The notes beneath the pieces are model-generated. The model saw only the letters and a program-made list of their open reading frames with translations. It had not been told where the DNA came from and made no database searches. A stretch of DNA of 64,000 nucleotides from Adiantum capillus-veneris. Lineage: Eukaryota > Streptophyta > Polypodiopsida > Polypodiales > Pteridaceae. Below are positions 1 to 12,054 of the stretch, in pieces. Within the stretch, counting starts at the first letter, position 1. Every line of letters starts with the position of its first letter. The stretch spans positions 72,381,412-72,445,411 of the forward strand of contig CM043963.1 in the NCBI GenBank assembly GCA_014529385.2. The letters run 5' to 3'. Both the position numbers and the translations under genes were made by a program.

Positions 1-509
1 CTGAAGAATACATGGTGAAAACCCTAGCGGGCGCCATGTCATTTTTTAAAAGTCTTCCTAATCTATCATATGCAATGTTATATAAAATCTGCCAAATGCT
101 GCTCACTTGCATCAAAGTATTCCATGAGCCAGAGCAAGCAGGCACCCCGTGGATGTTTTTCCTCGAGGGTAACAAAGGGTTGTGTTATGATCTCAATGGC
201 CAACCTTCCGAAGAAGTCTCCTATGGCTTCTATGCCAAATGTATGTTTTTACCTTCTCACAATATGCTGGCGTTTGAGGAAGCATTCTACATAGGGTTCT
301 TCACTTGGCGAACAAAAATATTTGGGCCAGTGATCAGCAACCTGACATCACAATTTGTAGGCTACTTAGCAGTGGAGCTGAAAAACAGAGTCACTATGCA
401 GTTCTTGCAAGTGCCATATCAAGAGAGGAAGATCAGATACCAAAAGGCACTAAATGCGCTTAAAGACCGCCTCGCGAGACGTCAACCCAAAGACTACTTC
501 AGCCCATAA
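1..509 (+). CDS. Post-pol (third) ORF of an LTR retroelement, C-terminal part, cut by window edge
   Basis: The frame is open from the window edge (codons from base 3) to a TAA at 507-509, so its start lies outside; the first internal Met is at 12. It lies 25 bp upstream of a polypurine tract and an LTR, so it is the last ORF of a retroelement, in the place where an env-like gene would sit. The same domain occurs at 52379-52880: both have a Y-M-V-x-T-L start, then a segment reading RGLCWN there and KGLCYD here, then an F-E-E-A-F-x-x-G-F-F block. The C-terminus is basic (RLARRQPKDYF). There is no transmembrane segment, zinc finger or catalytic motif. The function is unknown; it is not a pol or gag domain I recognise. 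Confidence 0.6.
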   Translation, partial: EEYMVKTLAGAMSFFKSLPNLSYAMLYKICQMLLTCIKVFHEPEQAGTPWMFFLEGNKGLCYDLNGQPSEEVSYGFYAKCMFLPSHNMLAFEEAFYIGFFTWRTKIFGPVISNLTSQFVGYLAVELKNRVTMQFLQVPYQERKIRYQKALNALKDRLARRQPKDYFSP

Positions 510-534
510 AGCTGTGTCAAGGGATGACACAGGC

Positions 535-548
535 AAGGAGGGGGGGAA
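535..548 (+). other. Polypurine tract of the element ending in the 549 LTR
   Basis: AAGGAGGGGGGGAA is immediately followed by TGTTAGCAG, the usual junction of plus-strand primer and 3' LTR. It fixes the orientation (plus) and the LTR start. Confidence 0.7.
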
Positions 549-955
549 TGTTAGCAGAGCAGGTCAACCAGGATACTATTTTTCGGAGCTCTTATTGTAA
601 AAACACTTATTATTTTGATAAATTGGGAATATTGTAACTCCTATTTTTGGATAAACCTTGTAATTGATGAGTTGGGGCTACAAGCTTCCAGATTGTATCA
701 ACCTGTCATTATCCACCTTTAGTTAGAGCTCCCAGATAATTAGTTTTGACCACCAAAAACCTTGGCTAAGGCTTAAAAGCCAATTTTTATAAGTTATTAT
801 TAAGTTTTGGATAATGAAATACACAGCATGAGCTAAGGGCGCTCACTTCTCTCCTTTTACGCTTCCTACTCCCTCTCCGGTTGTCACATTGCAGTCGCAT
901 TTGTTGCATTGCAACCACAGGTAAGAGCTCTACGAATTGACGTAAACACTTCACA
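549..955 (+). repeat. 3' LTR of the left-edge retroelement
   Basis: It starts TGTTAG directly after the polypurine tract. The 3' boundary is uncertain: CA ends occur at 919 and 955, and the partner LTR is outside the window. An AT-rich stretch and a (T)-rich polyadenylation-like region lie inside. A TGGCATCAGC sequence at 971 resembles a degenerate initiator-Met primer site, so an LTR-internal-LTR-internal arrangement is also possible. Confidence 0.5.
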
Positions 956-1489
956 GTAATTCGTAGCTTTTGGCATCAGCGACCCACGGCCTAATTTCAT
1001 CATCAGTAAGAATTTACACTTCAAAATCAAAAACTAAGTATAGGCCAGGTATTGGGGCATCATTGCTAAGCATTTAGGTGCATTTTGGGTCAAAAACGAC
1101 TAGGTCAAAAATCCACTGCTATTAATAATCGCAATTTTGGAACTTGATCTAAAGTGGGATTTGAGACCATAAGCATGTGTTCTTAGGTCTTATAAACATT
1201 TCCTAGAAGTTTCATTACATTTGGATATCATTTCATGCTGTAACGGATGTGATTTGTTTGCCGATGAACGATTGGCTTTTGGTGATTTCAGTCACTTGAC
1301 TATAGCTTGAGTTAGATGCAAGTTGTTAGTTGTTTTCCAAGAGATTGACAACCTCTTGCAGCCTCTATGCACTTGTCAAGTCAGCTTCATCCCATGGATT
1401 GACAACAATTTAATCGAGGTTCTCGCTAAATCTACAATAAGATAGGCGTGAGGTTAGACACCCATCCCACACCTTTCCACATCAAGTAT
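956..1489. other. No gene seen
   Basis: AT-rich sequence between the LTR and the truncated copia element. I see no coding frame, RNA gene or strong repeat. It could be the leader of a further retroelement or plain intergenic DNA. Confidence 0.4.
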
Positions 1490-2880
1490 ACCATGTACAT
1501 CTGCACCAGTAATAGGCTAACCCGTAGCATTTTCAAAAACCCTATAGGCTATACATTTTCCTCATTGGAATTTACATTCAAGTTTTCACCATTAAAAAGT
1601 GGCAAAAAGTGTCATAAATGGCTTATGAGCTTACATTGTTGTCTGTGGTACATGATAGAAACGCCTGAACATAATCTCCCAAAAACACAACATCTCGTGA
1701 AACTAAGATACATTTTGTTTGTGGATGGTAAAACCTGTAACCTCTGTTGTCAGTCATATAACCAACAAAAATGCATTTAACATCCTTATCATCCAGTTTT
1801 TGCATTGTATTTTGTGGCACCAAAGCATAAGCTATACAACCAAAAATGCGCATGTGATCAATAAATGGCTTCTTATCATGCCATGCTTCATAAGGAGTCA
1901 TAGACTACAAGGCTTTGGTAGGAAACCTATTAAGCACATAAGTAGCACACATGATAGCCTCAAGCCAAAACAAATGTGGCAAAGCTTGACTCTTGACCAT
2001 ACACCGTGCCATATCTATAAGCAATCAAATTTTTTTTTTAGCAACAATATTTTGCTGAGGTGTGTATGGCACTCTTCATTGGTGATTTATCCCACAATTA
2101 GCCAAAATGCATTAAAATCATGAGACATATAATCCCCCCCTTGATTTAAATGAAGGGTGCCCATAGTACATTAGGAGACAATTTCAACCATAGCCAAAAA
2201 GTGCTTGAAGCATATGAACACTTTGGACTAAGCTTTAAGCGGATACACCTATGCATGCTTGGAGTAATCATCAACAATGAAAGTCACAAAGTATAGGTAG
2301 TTGCCTAAGGATGGAGTTTGCGTAGGCCCACAAACATCACTATGCACAAGTTGCAACGAGGTTGCAGTATGGATGTAGCCCTTTACTGAACCATCCTTTG
2401 GAAACTTTAAACACTGCATCTTACTCAAAGTACAACCTTCACATACATGCTTATAAGGTGCTTCAAGAGATGACAAAGAAGCAACCATAATTTTTTTTGC
2501 AAAAGCAACAAATTGACAAAATTCGATGCCCAGAATGTGCATTCCAAAGTTTTGTATCTAAAAAAACCTTTGAATCCACAATTGCATTTGCAAATATCTT
2601 CCAGATGCACCTATTTCATCATCAAAAATTGAGATAATGAACTGTAAATTTTTCATCCATGAATTTGACAACAAGACCAAGTCTTGCAAGTGCAAATATA
2701 CACAAAAGGTTCTTTTTTATCCCTAGTAGATAAATTGCATCAACAAGTGTGAAAGAACTACCATTCACAATGCTAGCACAATCTTTCCAACTCCCTTGGG
2801 TGGGTAAGAGGCATTGTTCGCAAAAGTGACTATATTCCCGTGAGGGACAGACTCAAGACAGACAAAATTCCAGATGCAAC
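1490..2880 (-). pseudogene. Copia pre-integrase and integrase remnant
   Basis: Minus-strand fragments include a GAG-pre-integrase zinc segment (HVCEGCTLSKMQ, 2249-2542), the integrase first catalytic Asp context (LVHSDVCGP) and the C-terminal integrase segment (MRIFGCIAYALVPQ and KCIFVGY, 1623-1901). All three match the order and wording of the frame at 58080-59555. Frameshifts separate them and the second and third catalytic residues are not in a readable frame, so no working enzyme can be made. Confidence 0.8.
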
Positions 2881-2902
2881 TATTTCATCACCAAAATTGA
2901 GA

Positions 2903-4071
2903 TCATGAACTTTCCAACTCCCTTGACCGGGTAAGAGGCATTTCTGGTACAAGTGATTGTATTCCCATGAGGGACATACTTGAAAGAGGTAAACAAGTCA
3001 CAATGTGAAGTAATGTGCTTTGTAGCACCACTGTCAAAGTACCACATGCTGCAACTGTCATACATGCATCAAGGACATAAGGATCATAAGTACACTCTGC
3101 ACTAAAGGCCCACTCTACATCTACATCAACATTACAATCTCCATTCCCAGATGATTCTACAATAGATGCACTTGTAGTGGATCTAGCCTCTTTCTTTGTG
3201 GCCTCTTTTTCCTTCAACTTAGGACATTGCTTTATCAAGTGATCATTAGCCTTGCAATAATGGCAATGCATCTTCTTCTTACCTTTTTCACAAAAATTCT
3301 GAAACAAGGTGCTACCAATAGAAGCATTAGAAATAGGCGATCTACTACTCACTAAAGAATCATGAGAAGGGGCTACATTGCTCTTTCTTAAAAGTGACTC
3401 TTGCAACAACAATGTATATAATGCATCAAACTTGATAGCTTGAGGGCTTCCTTGGGTCTTAAGTTTCCAAGTACTAGCAAAAGTCTTGTAAGAACCATCT
3501 GGCAATGCATCGAGAACAGTTTGCACAAGTGAACTTTCAGAATTGACTTCACTTGCAGAAATGAGTTGCTCATTAATATCCATGATATGATCAATGAAAG
3601 TTCCCATGTCATATTTCTCTTGTATAATCTTTGACTCCAGCTCTTTACATAGCAATGCAATTTTAGCCTCATTGCGATTTGCATAAAAAACAGTGTGATT
3701 TGCATAAAAAACAGCCAGAGCATCCCAAGCCTATTTTGTTGATTTTGCTAAGCAAATAATGTGAGGATTAATAGTATGCTTCACAGATAATGCAATCAAT
3801 TCATGAGTGTGCATATATTTAACATCCCAAGTAGACTGCTCAACCATAGGCAGAACAACTCTAGCAGCAATAGACTTGCCAGAACCTGCAACATCCTCAA
3901 CATAGCCTAAATCCAGAGAAGGCAAACGTACATCAATGTCCTACACAAAATTCCAAATGCCTTTGACATAAGAACATGTTTCATCATGTAAGCCCACATT
4001 GAATAGTTATCCCCATCCAGCTTATCCTCAACAACAACCATCATGATAGCATCTGTGTTACTCTCAGCCAT
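2903..4071 (-). pseudogene. Copia gag polyprotein remnant
   Basis: The start is the ATG whose complement is at 4069-4071 (MAESNTD, matching MADNNNTD in the complete element). The frame is lost near 3950 and recovered at 3925-3731 and 3655-2903. The UBN2-type copia gag core is readable, as is a CCHC zinc knuckle (CHYCKANDHLIKQC), followed by the retropepsin region WYFDSGATKHIT in an overlapping frame (2880-3065). It would have packaged element RNA; here it is inactive. Confidence 0.8.
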
Positions 4072-4421
4072 GGAGAGTGACTGTACCTAATGTGAAACCT
4101 GCCCGCAAAGAGGAAAAATGAAGTAGAACTAGCATGTTATATATAGCACAACACAAACAGGACTTTAAGGGACCTATTTAGCAAAAAGTTTCACCAAAAA
4201 AAATTCTAAAGAAAACGACAAAAATGTCTGCATAGTACTGACTGTAAAGGAAACGAAGGCCGAAATGATTTTGAATCAAAATTTTGAGCACATCAAGCTC
4301 TAGAAGTCTCTCAAAGTAATAATTAGTGTGTTGATGTGCTCACCAAAGCTCACCCAAATCAGAGAAATTGAGCAGATGGGTGCTAACAACACTACCGACT
4401 ATGCTCCTGAGGACACAAGCT

Positions 4422-4433
4422 GCTCTAATACCA
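4422..4433 (-). other. Primer-binding site, initiator tRNA-Met type
   Basis: On the minus strand it reads TGGTATTAGAGC, one mismatch from the standard TGGTATCAGAGC, 2 bp from the LTR end. Confidence 0.75.
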
Positions 4434-4435
4434 AT

Positions 4436-4664
4436 TGTTGGAATTATGGTTGCAAGGATTCACACACAACTTGGAGAAGATGAAGAAGCTTATGGCACAC
4501 AACGGAGAGTATATTGCTTAGTGCACAATAGAAATAGAAGTTAATGATAGAATGATGGTAATATATACAATGCACAAGGGAAAAAAGCTCCTAGTGAGGG
4601 AAAAAAGCACCGACGGTCCTAAGTGTGTTCAAACACATCACTACCACATATATATCCAGTAACA
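4436..4664 (-). repeat. 5' LTR of the truncated copia element
   Basis: 229 bp with TG...CA ends, aligned throughout to the 227-bp LTRs of the complete copia element at 61130-61356. It adjoins the primer site at 4422-4433. The outer flank repeats a short segment (4640-4700 resembles 4712-4765), so no clean target duplication can be read. Confidence 0.8.
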
Positions 4665-5309
4665 AGTCATGTATCCATGCCACTGAGGTGAGGCTACGAG
4701 TGACTTGTTACCACATATATGGTAACAAGTCATGTCCATGCCATTGAGGTGACGCTACGAGTGTATGTGTATGTCTCTAAAAGCTAATGAATGATTACAA
4801 TGGCGACACTATCAAAACCTAGAAAGAGCGATCGCCTTGGAATGTTTAAAATAGAAATCAAGCCCCCTTAATACAGTAATTGCATTGCCATTGAATTTGT
4901 TTTAGTGAGTCTTGCACAAAGCTGAAGTAAGCTTGCACCGAGGTCATGGAATATGAGAATTGAGAACAACATGAACGCTAACGAGACAAAGTACTCATGT
5001 AATCATGTTTCTTGCTTCTAAAACGAGATTGACAGAATAGTAGATGTTGTCTTTCAACTTTGTATAGACCTTCAAAATGAGGGAGAATTCTAAAGATTTC
5101 AACCCATCGCTACCCTTCTGGGTGCCAAAAGGCATGCATGAGTTTCTAAAATGACAATATTAAACAAATTCATGAGGCTATTATTAAAAGTATGCCCTAA
5201 GGCTCTTGGGTGTGTGATTTGGCTTGAAGGAAATGGTTATGATTAGGCTACATGATTGAATGGGAGGACTCATTGAAGAAAAAGCCCTTAGGCCAACGGA
5301 GTAACCAAT
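4665..5309. other. No gene seen; short local duplication
   Basis: This contains a partial repeat of the LTR end and flank (CATGTCCATGCCA-type units at about 4668 and 4730). The rest is AT-rich, non-coding sequence up to the GTCAA target site of the next element. Confidence 0.4.
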
Positions 5310-5314
5310 GTCAA
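5235..5314 (+). repeat. Left part of a 184-bp tandem duplication, interrupted by the gag-only element
   Basis: The sequence from about 5235 to the insertion point continues after the element at 12628-12746 to make copy 1. Copy 2, uninterrupted, is 12747-12930. The last five bases (5310-5314, GTCAA) are the left target-site duplication. Confidence 0.85.
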
Positions 5315-5606
5315 TGTTAACCCTCACGGCACACGGACACCCTATGATCTATAAACGTTGTATTATTTAGAGTCAGGTACCTGGCTTGTCGGACCAATAG
5401 GGAAGGGTAAGAGTGATCGCCGATGAGAGGCGCACTTTAACACGGACATTCAAGGGATTAGTTGGTTAAGCATGGGCGTCCAAGTGTGAATGGGGTGAGC
5501 TCCTATAAAAGCCAACTAAACCTAATTTTTACTTATTCTCTCATTTGTGCAATAGAAGAGTGCTCTTGCTCCATCTCCATCTCCATCTTCTTCTTCTTCA
5601 CCTCCT

Positions 5607-5638
<32 letters not shown>

Positions 5639-5889
5639 GGAGAGTGTGTGTGCGATCGAGCATTACGAAGGCACGATGGCGGCGAAGCGGTTGAGCGCGG
5701 CACGACTGCAGCTTCTTCTTCATCGCGGCGAGGAATCCACCACGAAGGCGAGCGTAGAGCGGTGAGTGACACACCCTTTGTTTTCTTGAGCTTGCTAGTT
5801 TAGGCTTGTTGTGTGCTTGGAGCCGTTTGTGGCTCGCATACGGTGTATTGGCAAGTCCCTTGCTTCGACAGTGCGGCAAGGAGCGCACA
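5315..5889 (+). repeat. 5' LTR of the gag-only element
   Basis: TGTTAACCC...GCGCACA, 575 bp. It contains a TATA box, a CT/TG microsatellite (about 5572-5652) and a run of short purine/pyrimidine tracts. The inverted ends TGT/ACA are intact. Confidence 0.93.
5504..5510 (+). promoter_or_regulatory. LTR TATA box
   Basis: TATAAAA in the 5' LTR, repeated at 12244-12250 in the 3' LTR; the likely core promoter of the element. Confidence 0.65.
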
Positions 5890-5893
5890 TTTT

Positions 5894-5912
5894 TGGCGCC
5901 GTTGCCGGGGAT
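5894..5912 (+). other. Primer-binding site for tRNA-Asp
   Basis: TGGCGCCGTTGCCGGGGAT begins 4 bp after the LTR end. It is the complement of the 3' end of plant tRNA-Asp(GTC) including CCA. Confidence 0.9.
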
Positions 5913-6914
5913 ATGTCCTACACTAAGCTCGGTTAGCACTTTACGCTTCCTTGTGGTGCAACTTCTATCATAGGAAAGGCAGGGAAGGAGTGTGTGGAGA
6001 TTTCTGTTTTTTGCGTTTTCTGCATTTTCTGTCAAGTTTCAATTGCTGCTATTGTCTGTGCTTTTTCAATTTTCTGCATTTCTTGCGTTTTTTCAATTTC
6101 TGCAATTTTTGCATTTCAATTTCTGCAATTTCTGTGCGTTTTCAATTTTCTGCAATTTCTGCATTATTTTTAAAAAAAAAGTTTATTTTTTTGAAAAAAA
6201 AATTCTAGGAAAAAAAAAAAAAAGGAAAATAAAAACGCGAGTGAGCGGGCGGCGAAATTTTTCGAAAATAAAAAACGTGAGTTATAAAAACATACGGGTT
6301 GGTTTGTATAAAAGATAGATCGGGATCGGTTGCCCAAGCCCAAGCCCAAGCCCAAGCCCAAGCCCAGGCCTCAGTCCTCAGTCTTATGATATATACTAGA
6401 CTCACTCTTATATATATACCCTACTCCCTCAAGAGAGAATGAGAGCATGTGGGACAAGTCCTCCACTCTCCTCCTTTCTCTTCCCACTTGCACCCTTAGA
6501 CTTTCTAGTTTGGACCTAGTTCCCTACTGGAAATTGACAGTTTTAGGGATTCCGAGGGCATAGAGTGACCAAACGGAGGGCTGTAAAGCACGGCACGACC
6601 CTCTAACCGATACGCTCGTTTCAAGCTATCACACGGCCCATTCCACGACACGCTCTAAAAAATCTAGCAAAAAAACAAACAAAAAACACGCTAAAAACTA
6701 GTCACAAGGCCTCCTAGAGCAGCTTTTTGACACCTTAGGGTATCAAAAGCACATGCACTTACGCTCTGGGCGGGTGCTAGAACACGGGTAATGGGTTCAT
6801 ACGGACACCCATTACCCATCCACGATAAGCTCTAGACCCTCAGCGGGGACACAAGGTAGCACCACCCAAGACCCTAAAATAGCCGCTAGTGATTCCTCCT
6901 CCGACTCAGAAATC
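5913..6914 (+). other. Non-coding leader of the gag-only element
   Basis: It holds a TTTCTGCA/TTTT-rich pyrimidine stretch (about 5998-6170), A-runs, and a hexamer array CAAGCC/AAGCCC of about six units (6329-6367). There is no conserved ORF; the short frames here are low-complexity. Confidence 0.6.
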
Positions 6915-9900
6915 ATGGAAGCATACCCTACCCAAAACACTGAGAGAGAAGGCCATGCACCTCCCGAAGCTCCACAGCCTAGTACTAGTATGTTTAGCCG
7001 TTTCATGGAAACATTAGGTAGAGCTACTCGCTCGGAACCTGATGCAAATGAAGCACACGAAGGGGGTGGGGAAGTGGAATCTCCTTTCACATCGCACGTG
7101 GACCCCACACCCCCAAAGAGTGTCCATGTGGATATCCTACCAACTTCTTACCAAGAAGGCCCTGTTGAGCTGCCTCCTTCAGAAGTTCCCTCTAGAGTAC
7201 CGTTGGTGACAAGTAAAACCACGGGGAGCAACATTGCTTCTACCTCACAAGAAACCATTAACACGTCGACTCTAGAAGGATTGTTCATTAATGATCATTG
7301 GACATACGAACTCCACACTGAGGTGTTGACGGATCTACACTCTGGCCACGCCTACCATGTAGGATGGATAGAGATTGTACAATCCACCTCTAGTGCCACG
7401 AGCATCGAAGATCAACAGACAATGATCTGTAATGTTGTCCATGGCATTATTCAATCAGAAAGGCAAAACCGAGGGGTAAATATACTCTCAACTGGCCCCA
7501 TGAGATTTCTGGATACGAGCAAGGCTCAACAGCCTACTCTATCACAAATGGAGACTCCTCTAATGAGCCCCATGGACCCATCCTACGTCATTTCACCGGG
7601 GGTCTCTATGCAATCTGAGCCTCCGAGTGACAACTTTAGCTTCCCTAACTTGGCTCAACCCTATATTAAGGAAAACCCAGTGCTCACTCCAGGGATAAGC
7701 CTGACAGAGAATGTACCGATGACATCTACGGTTAGCGCAGTGCCACTACCTAGTGTCGTAGTACCTAATATGGGGCCTCAACTGTATGTGCCTCTAGCCC
7801 CTTATGCACACATGGCCCCCACACCTCCAATAGTACCACTTGCTTATGCTCCTCGAGTGCCGCTCCCTAGATCTTATCCGAGTGGACCTATGCCCGGTTA
7901 TGTTCCATATCCTGCATCATCCACACATATGCCAAGACCGGTACCCGTTCCTCTCCCACATATGATTCCAAGAGTACCTCCACCGGCCTTGCCTCCTCAC
8001 ATAGGTGACTTGGCAGCGTTTGCTCAAACCATAGGTCGATCTATCGCGAAAAATATGCGTCACGCATCTGATAGAGAGCCTAGAAGTAAGGCAGTACAAA
8101 TTGCCAAACTCACGCAAAAATTCAATGGGGACGAAGATGCTAGGAAACACATTGAAGTGTTTGAACAAGTATGTTATTCCTTAGGGGAACGCAACGAACT
8201 ACATAAGTGCAATGCCTTAAGCTTGACATTAAGTGGGAAGGCTGGAGATTGGTATAGGACCCTAAGGGTGGACGAGAAAACAATCTACCCTACCCTTCGA
8301 AGGTTGTTTCTAAAGGAGTACATACGAGAAGGTGTGCTTTGGGGTGTACCATCTCAGCTACAGAAGGCCGAACGTAAGGAAGGAGAGTCAGTCTAAAGCA
8401 CTTAAACTCTCGCTGCCTTGTAAATGAGCGCTTCAACAATAACCAACTGCTTGATCGATTCATTCGAGGGTTGAGGAATGAAGGAATCTATAATGGACTA
8501 GTGATTAGAGGTATCACAACCTGGGAAGATGTCACTGCCAATGAAATCCAATTAGAGGACAACTTGATGATAGCAGGCATGAGGGTGTCTACTGACACGA
8601 GATCCACTAGCTCACAAGCCATTGAGTATGAACCCATGACTGCAAAGCCCATTGCCAATGAGCCAAAGGTATTTGAGACATTCTTGACAGACCTCACCAA
8701 GGCAATCCAAGAGTCTCTTCAGTATAATCGACCCCCTCAAAATAGTCACATGTATCCAAGAAGGGAGCAACAATGGTGTTCCATTTGCTTAGGTCCACAT
8801 AGCACTAGTGAGTGCCCTACGTTTAGAGTAAAATTTAATGGAACTTGCAACGCATGTGGTAGGTATGGTCACCAAGCTAAGGATTGTTTAATGATCAAAC
8901 GTAGGATGGCAAATAGACCACCTGTAGGCTGGACGGATGCACCTCGAGCTCCTGTATTGATGCCTACTCCACCTGTTGAGCAACTACCGCAACACATGGT
9001 CCCTAGATCTCAAAATGTTGTACAAGCTACACCGCTACCACCTCCTGTGCTAGGACCGCAGCCCCCGCATCCAAGAGTCACCCCTATGAACCAAGTGGGT
9101 TGCGAGCCATCAAATGCTTATCCAGATGGCTGTGAGGAGGAAATAGACACTAGTATTGCCTACGGACTTGATACATTGGAAGAGTGTCCTATATACTACA
9201 TGGAAGATTGTTGGGGGCAAGTCAAGCCGGTTTATCAAGATGCTGCTCTCGCATCCAGAGGTCAAAATATCAACACCCAGGCTAGGAGGCCACCTCTTCA
9301 ATGCTACGAGTGTGGTGGACCACATCGGGCAGCGGAGTGCCCTATTAGGCTGCAAAAGAATGCTGCATAGATGCAAATGAATCAAGGGAGCACGTCTGCA
9401 ATGCCAATACTCACATGTAATCGTTGTGTCATAGATCACTTGATTGCCCAATGCCCCTATAACCCAAATGCGCCTAAAATCACACCCCTAAATTTGGTTG
9501 AAATTGCTAGTGTGACATCGCCAATACCACCCGTCGCACCCGCTTATGCGATTACACGGTCCATGCTTCAAGGGCCAGGCCATATCCTCGAAGAGAGAGA
9601 TACCGCGTCAGTTATCCAAGCAAAGAAAAAGAAGACACGAAGAAAGAAGTCGCAGAATACGGAAAATTCAAAGCCAAGTTCCAAAACAAACATAGGAACA
9701 GGAGATGACCCCGTGTATATGAATGACCTCGAGGATGATTCAGATTCAATCGAGACAATGGAGACTAGAACCAATACCACAAAGAGAAAAACTGACAAAG
9801 AAAACCGTAACATGGAACCAAATGAAAATCGAATAAGAGAAAACCATAAAGAGCCTCTGAAAACACCACAAGTGTTTCCAAATCCAATCCAAGACCCCCA

Positions 9901-10615
9901 AGATAAACCGCAGGGGCAAAAAGGGAAAAATCGTAAAAAGAAGATTGGGACATACCCAAACCCAGTAGACGAGATTGAGTAGGTCAAACATCTAAGAGGT
10001 TTAGTGGAGGAGACTCAAAGGAAACTAGAACCAGAACCCATGCAGGTCAAAATTCATGACATAGTGTTTCCCACACAAGTTCATCCACCCCACATGAACC
10101 ATAGACCGTTAGCCATATCTAGTATCATCCAAGAAGGGAGTGAGGACGGGACATCAGAAAGTGAGCATACACCCTTCTTGTTGGAAAGGATGTTTAACGA
10201 AGGAATACCTGATCCCATTGAGGAATATGAGATTCCATCCTCACCAGTTCCTAGTCAAGGACCTACAGCCTGCAAAACGCCAATGAATGTTGCCAAACTA
10301 GTGGACTTCATGTCTTCTGAGGTCCGAACCACGATCATAACAAAGCTGTATGGAGATCCTGAGTTATTCCTTGCACTTCGAGCATTCCTTAACGGAGAGC
10401 TACGAACGGGATTACCGCATTTTGCGCAACCAAATAGGCCTGACTCGATTATGATTGATGAGGAAAATCATGTGCAATCACTTGACTTAGATGGACACGA
10501 AAAGCTTTATACTCACAAAAAAACAAAAAATAAAGCTTTATACTCACAAAAAACAAAAAATAAAGAGCAAGAGCAATTAGCAAACGAGTATGCACATTTA
10601 AAGTCAAAACATTGA
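6915..10615 (+). pseudogene. Gag polyprotein of the gag-only element (one frameshift, two stops)
   Basis: The first 493 codons (6915-8396) hold a Pro-rich N-terminus and then a retrotransposon gag core ending at 8396. A single frameshift near 8385-8396 moves the frame, after which the core continues directly (RFIRGLRNEG). The second frame runs to 10615 with only two stops, TAG at 9368-9370 and TAG at 9980-9982. Four zinc knuckles follow: CSICLGPHSTSEC, CNACGRYGHQAKDC, CYECGGPHRAAEC and CNRCVIDHLIAQC. Three have only three residues before the His; one is canonical CCHC. The C-terminus is Lys/Glu-rich and then acidic. It should bind RNA and form particles. The few lesions relative to its length suggest recent decay, or a pool of better copies elsewhere. 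Confidence 0.8.
10499..10562 (+). repeat. Short tandem duplication in gag C-terminus
   Basis: A roughly 31-bp unit (AAGCTTTATACTCACAAAA plus AACAAAAAATA) is present twice in a row, inside the last codons of the gag frame. Confidence 0.75.
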
Positions 10616-12041
10616 CTCATACCTACACATGTCACATCTGGTACAGTGAAACAGAAACCTATGCCATAAAACACCTTTGATCCTCATCACTTGAGTGATG
10701 GAGGGTAGGTAAGATTAGTACGATAGGAGTGTTTCTGTTTTAGAGTTGAGTGATTAGCAAAGTTCTCTTTTCCCACTGATGTGCCTCCTAGAGGTATTGT
10801 TTGTGTTTCATAGTGTGTACAGGAGCGTGTTGCTATTGATAGGATTTGGACCTTCATGGAACCTTTCTCTCGTTCACACTTCAAATCAAGCGCGACCATC
10901 GACACAAACAGGTGTTTCTTGTCCATTAGCATTGCCCTTATCTTTTTGCATCTATGATTGTCTGCTTTGATTGTGATTGGTAGCATAATATTCAGCGCAT
11001 TTGCTTAGTATCAAACATTTAATTCAATGTAATGTTTTGTCATAATCACTTGTCTAGGTTTAAAAATCAAGCAGTCCGACTAAGCTAGTTTGACCAAGCT
11101 AGGTATTAGAAATCTTCTCTTAATACCATGGGGAATGCCTTCCTAGTAAGCAATGGTTACTTAGGTTCTTAATCCGATTTAGGCAGCATTGTATGAAATG
11201 TACTAGGGCTTTCTAGTGGGATTAACCCTATTGACCTTTAGCTTAAGTATTATAAAGGGAGTTTACTAATGTGATGAGCCTGGGGAGGGTAACAGTGTTA
11301 TATGACCCCCCAAAGTTACAAATTAAAATGCTGAAAATGAACAAGCAAAAAATCAAAGTGCCACAATGTAAAATTTTAAGCTGGAAGATAAATCCCTGCT
11401 TAAATTGGTACTTCACTCACATGTATCGCCTATGGTACTAGAGCCCTAGAGGTTCCCAGTGTGGGCGCTTTTCCTTGAAAAGCAAAAAACCCAAGGCATA
11501 CAAAATAAGCACACACATCATAATTGAATCAATGTGAAAAGACTTTGGGGGGTCAAAGAAAAAGTAATCAGCCAGGCGATGATTTCATGAGAAATTCCTT
11601 TTATAGTAGCTTAACTTCAAGGTTTTCTAGATATAGCCTCTAGTCTGCCCTCGAACATCAATACTTGGCTCTCGCGATTAAACAACTTAATTGACCACAG
11701 ATAATTAAGAAGCTTACCCATGGTATTAATATTCGATCTCTAGTGCCTTTCGACCGTCAAATTAGCGACCCCAGACTTGTTTAATTTTCTACCTTTACAT
11801 CTGTTTATGCATTTGATTACATTGCAATTTAATGTTCATTGCTACCAAATTGTTTGAAATTCTTTTACCAATCAATTTGTCTACCTAAAACTGCATATGC
11901 TTTTTTAAAGAATGCAATTACTGTGCCAATGCTGTTTGATTTTGCAGTGACTGAAGAAGGCTAAGGACATTCATCTCAAATGCTCTTCCACCTCGACGAA
12001 CCAACTTCAACTCAATAGCTTCCGAGGACGGAATCTACATC
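10616..12041 (+). other. Non-coding 3' interior of the gag-only element
   Basis: 1.4 kb between the gag stop and the polypurine tract where pol would be expected. No RT, RNase H or integrase motif is readable in six frames. Only short unsupported frames occur. Confidence 0.7.
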
Positions 12042-12054
12042 AGGAAGGGGGGCA
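12042..12054 (+). other. Polypurine tract of the gag-only element
   Basis: AGGAAGGGGGGCA abuts the 3' LTR start at 12055. Confidence 0.85.

Larger units (their letters stand above)
1490..4664 (-). mobile_element. Truncated Ty1/copia retrotransposon
   Basis: Reading on the minus strand it holds the 5' LTR (4664-4436), primer site, gag, protease and the beginning of pol through the integrase. Homology to the full-length element at 56189-61356 stops near 1490, which corresponds to about 58206 in that element, so the reverse transcriptase, RNase H and 3' LTR are missing. The sequence is clearly the same family but more diverged and broken by many indels. A partial internal duplication is visible: a segment near 2603-2650 recurs near 2872-2910. 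Confidence 0.85.

Noticed and set aside
1..509. Envelope gene
   Set aside because: The position fits, but there is no signal peptide, transmembrane segment or Cys pattern.
6170..6405. Gly-Leu or Ala-Trp repeat peptide
   Set aside because: Produced by the CAAGCC hexamer array in a retroelement leader.
9568..9987. 139-codon minus-strand frame opposite gag
   Set aside because: Shadow of the Lys/Glu-rich gag C-terminus; Phe/Ser-rich and without support.
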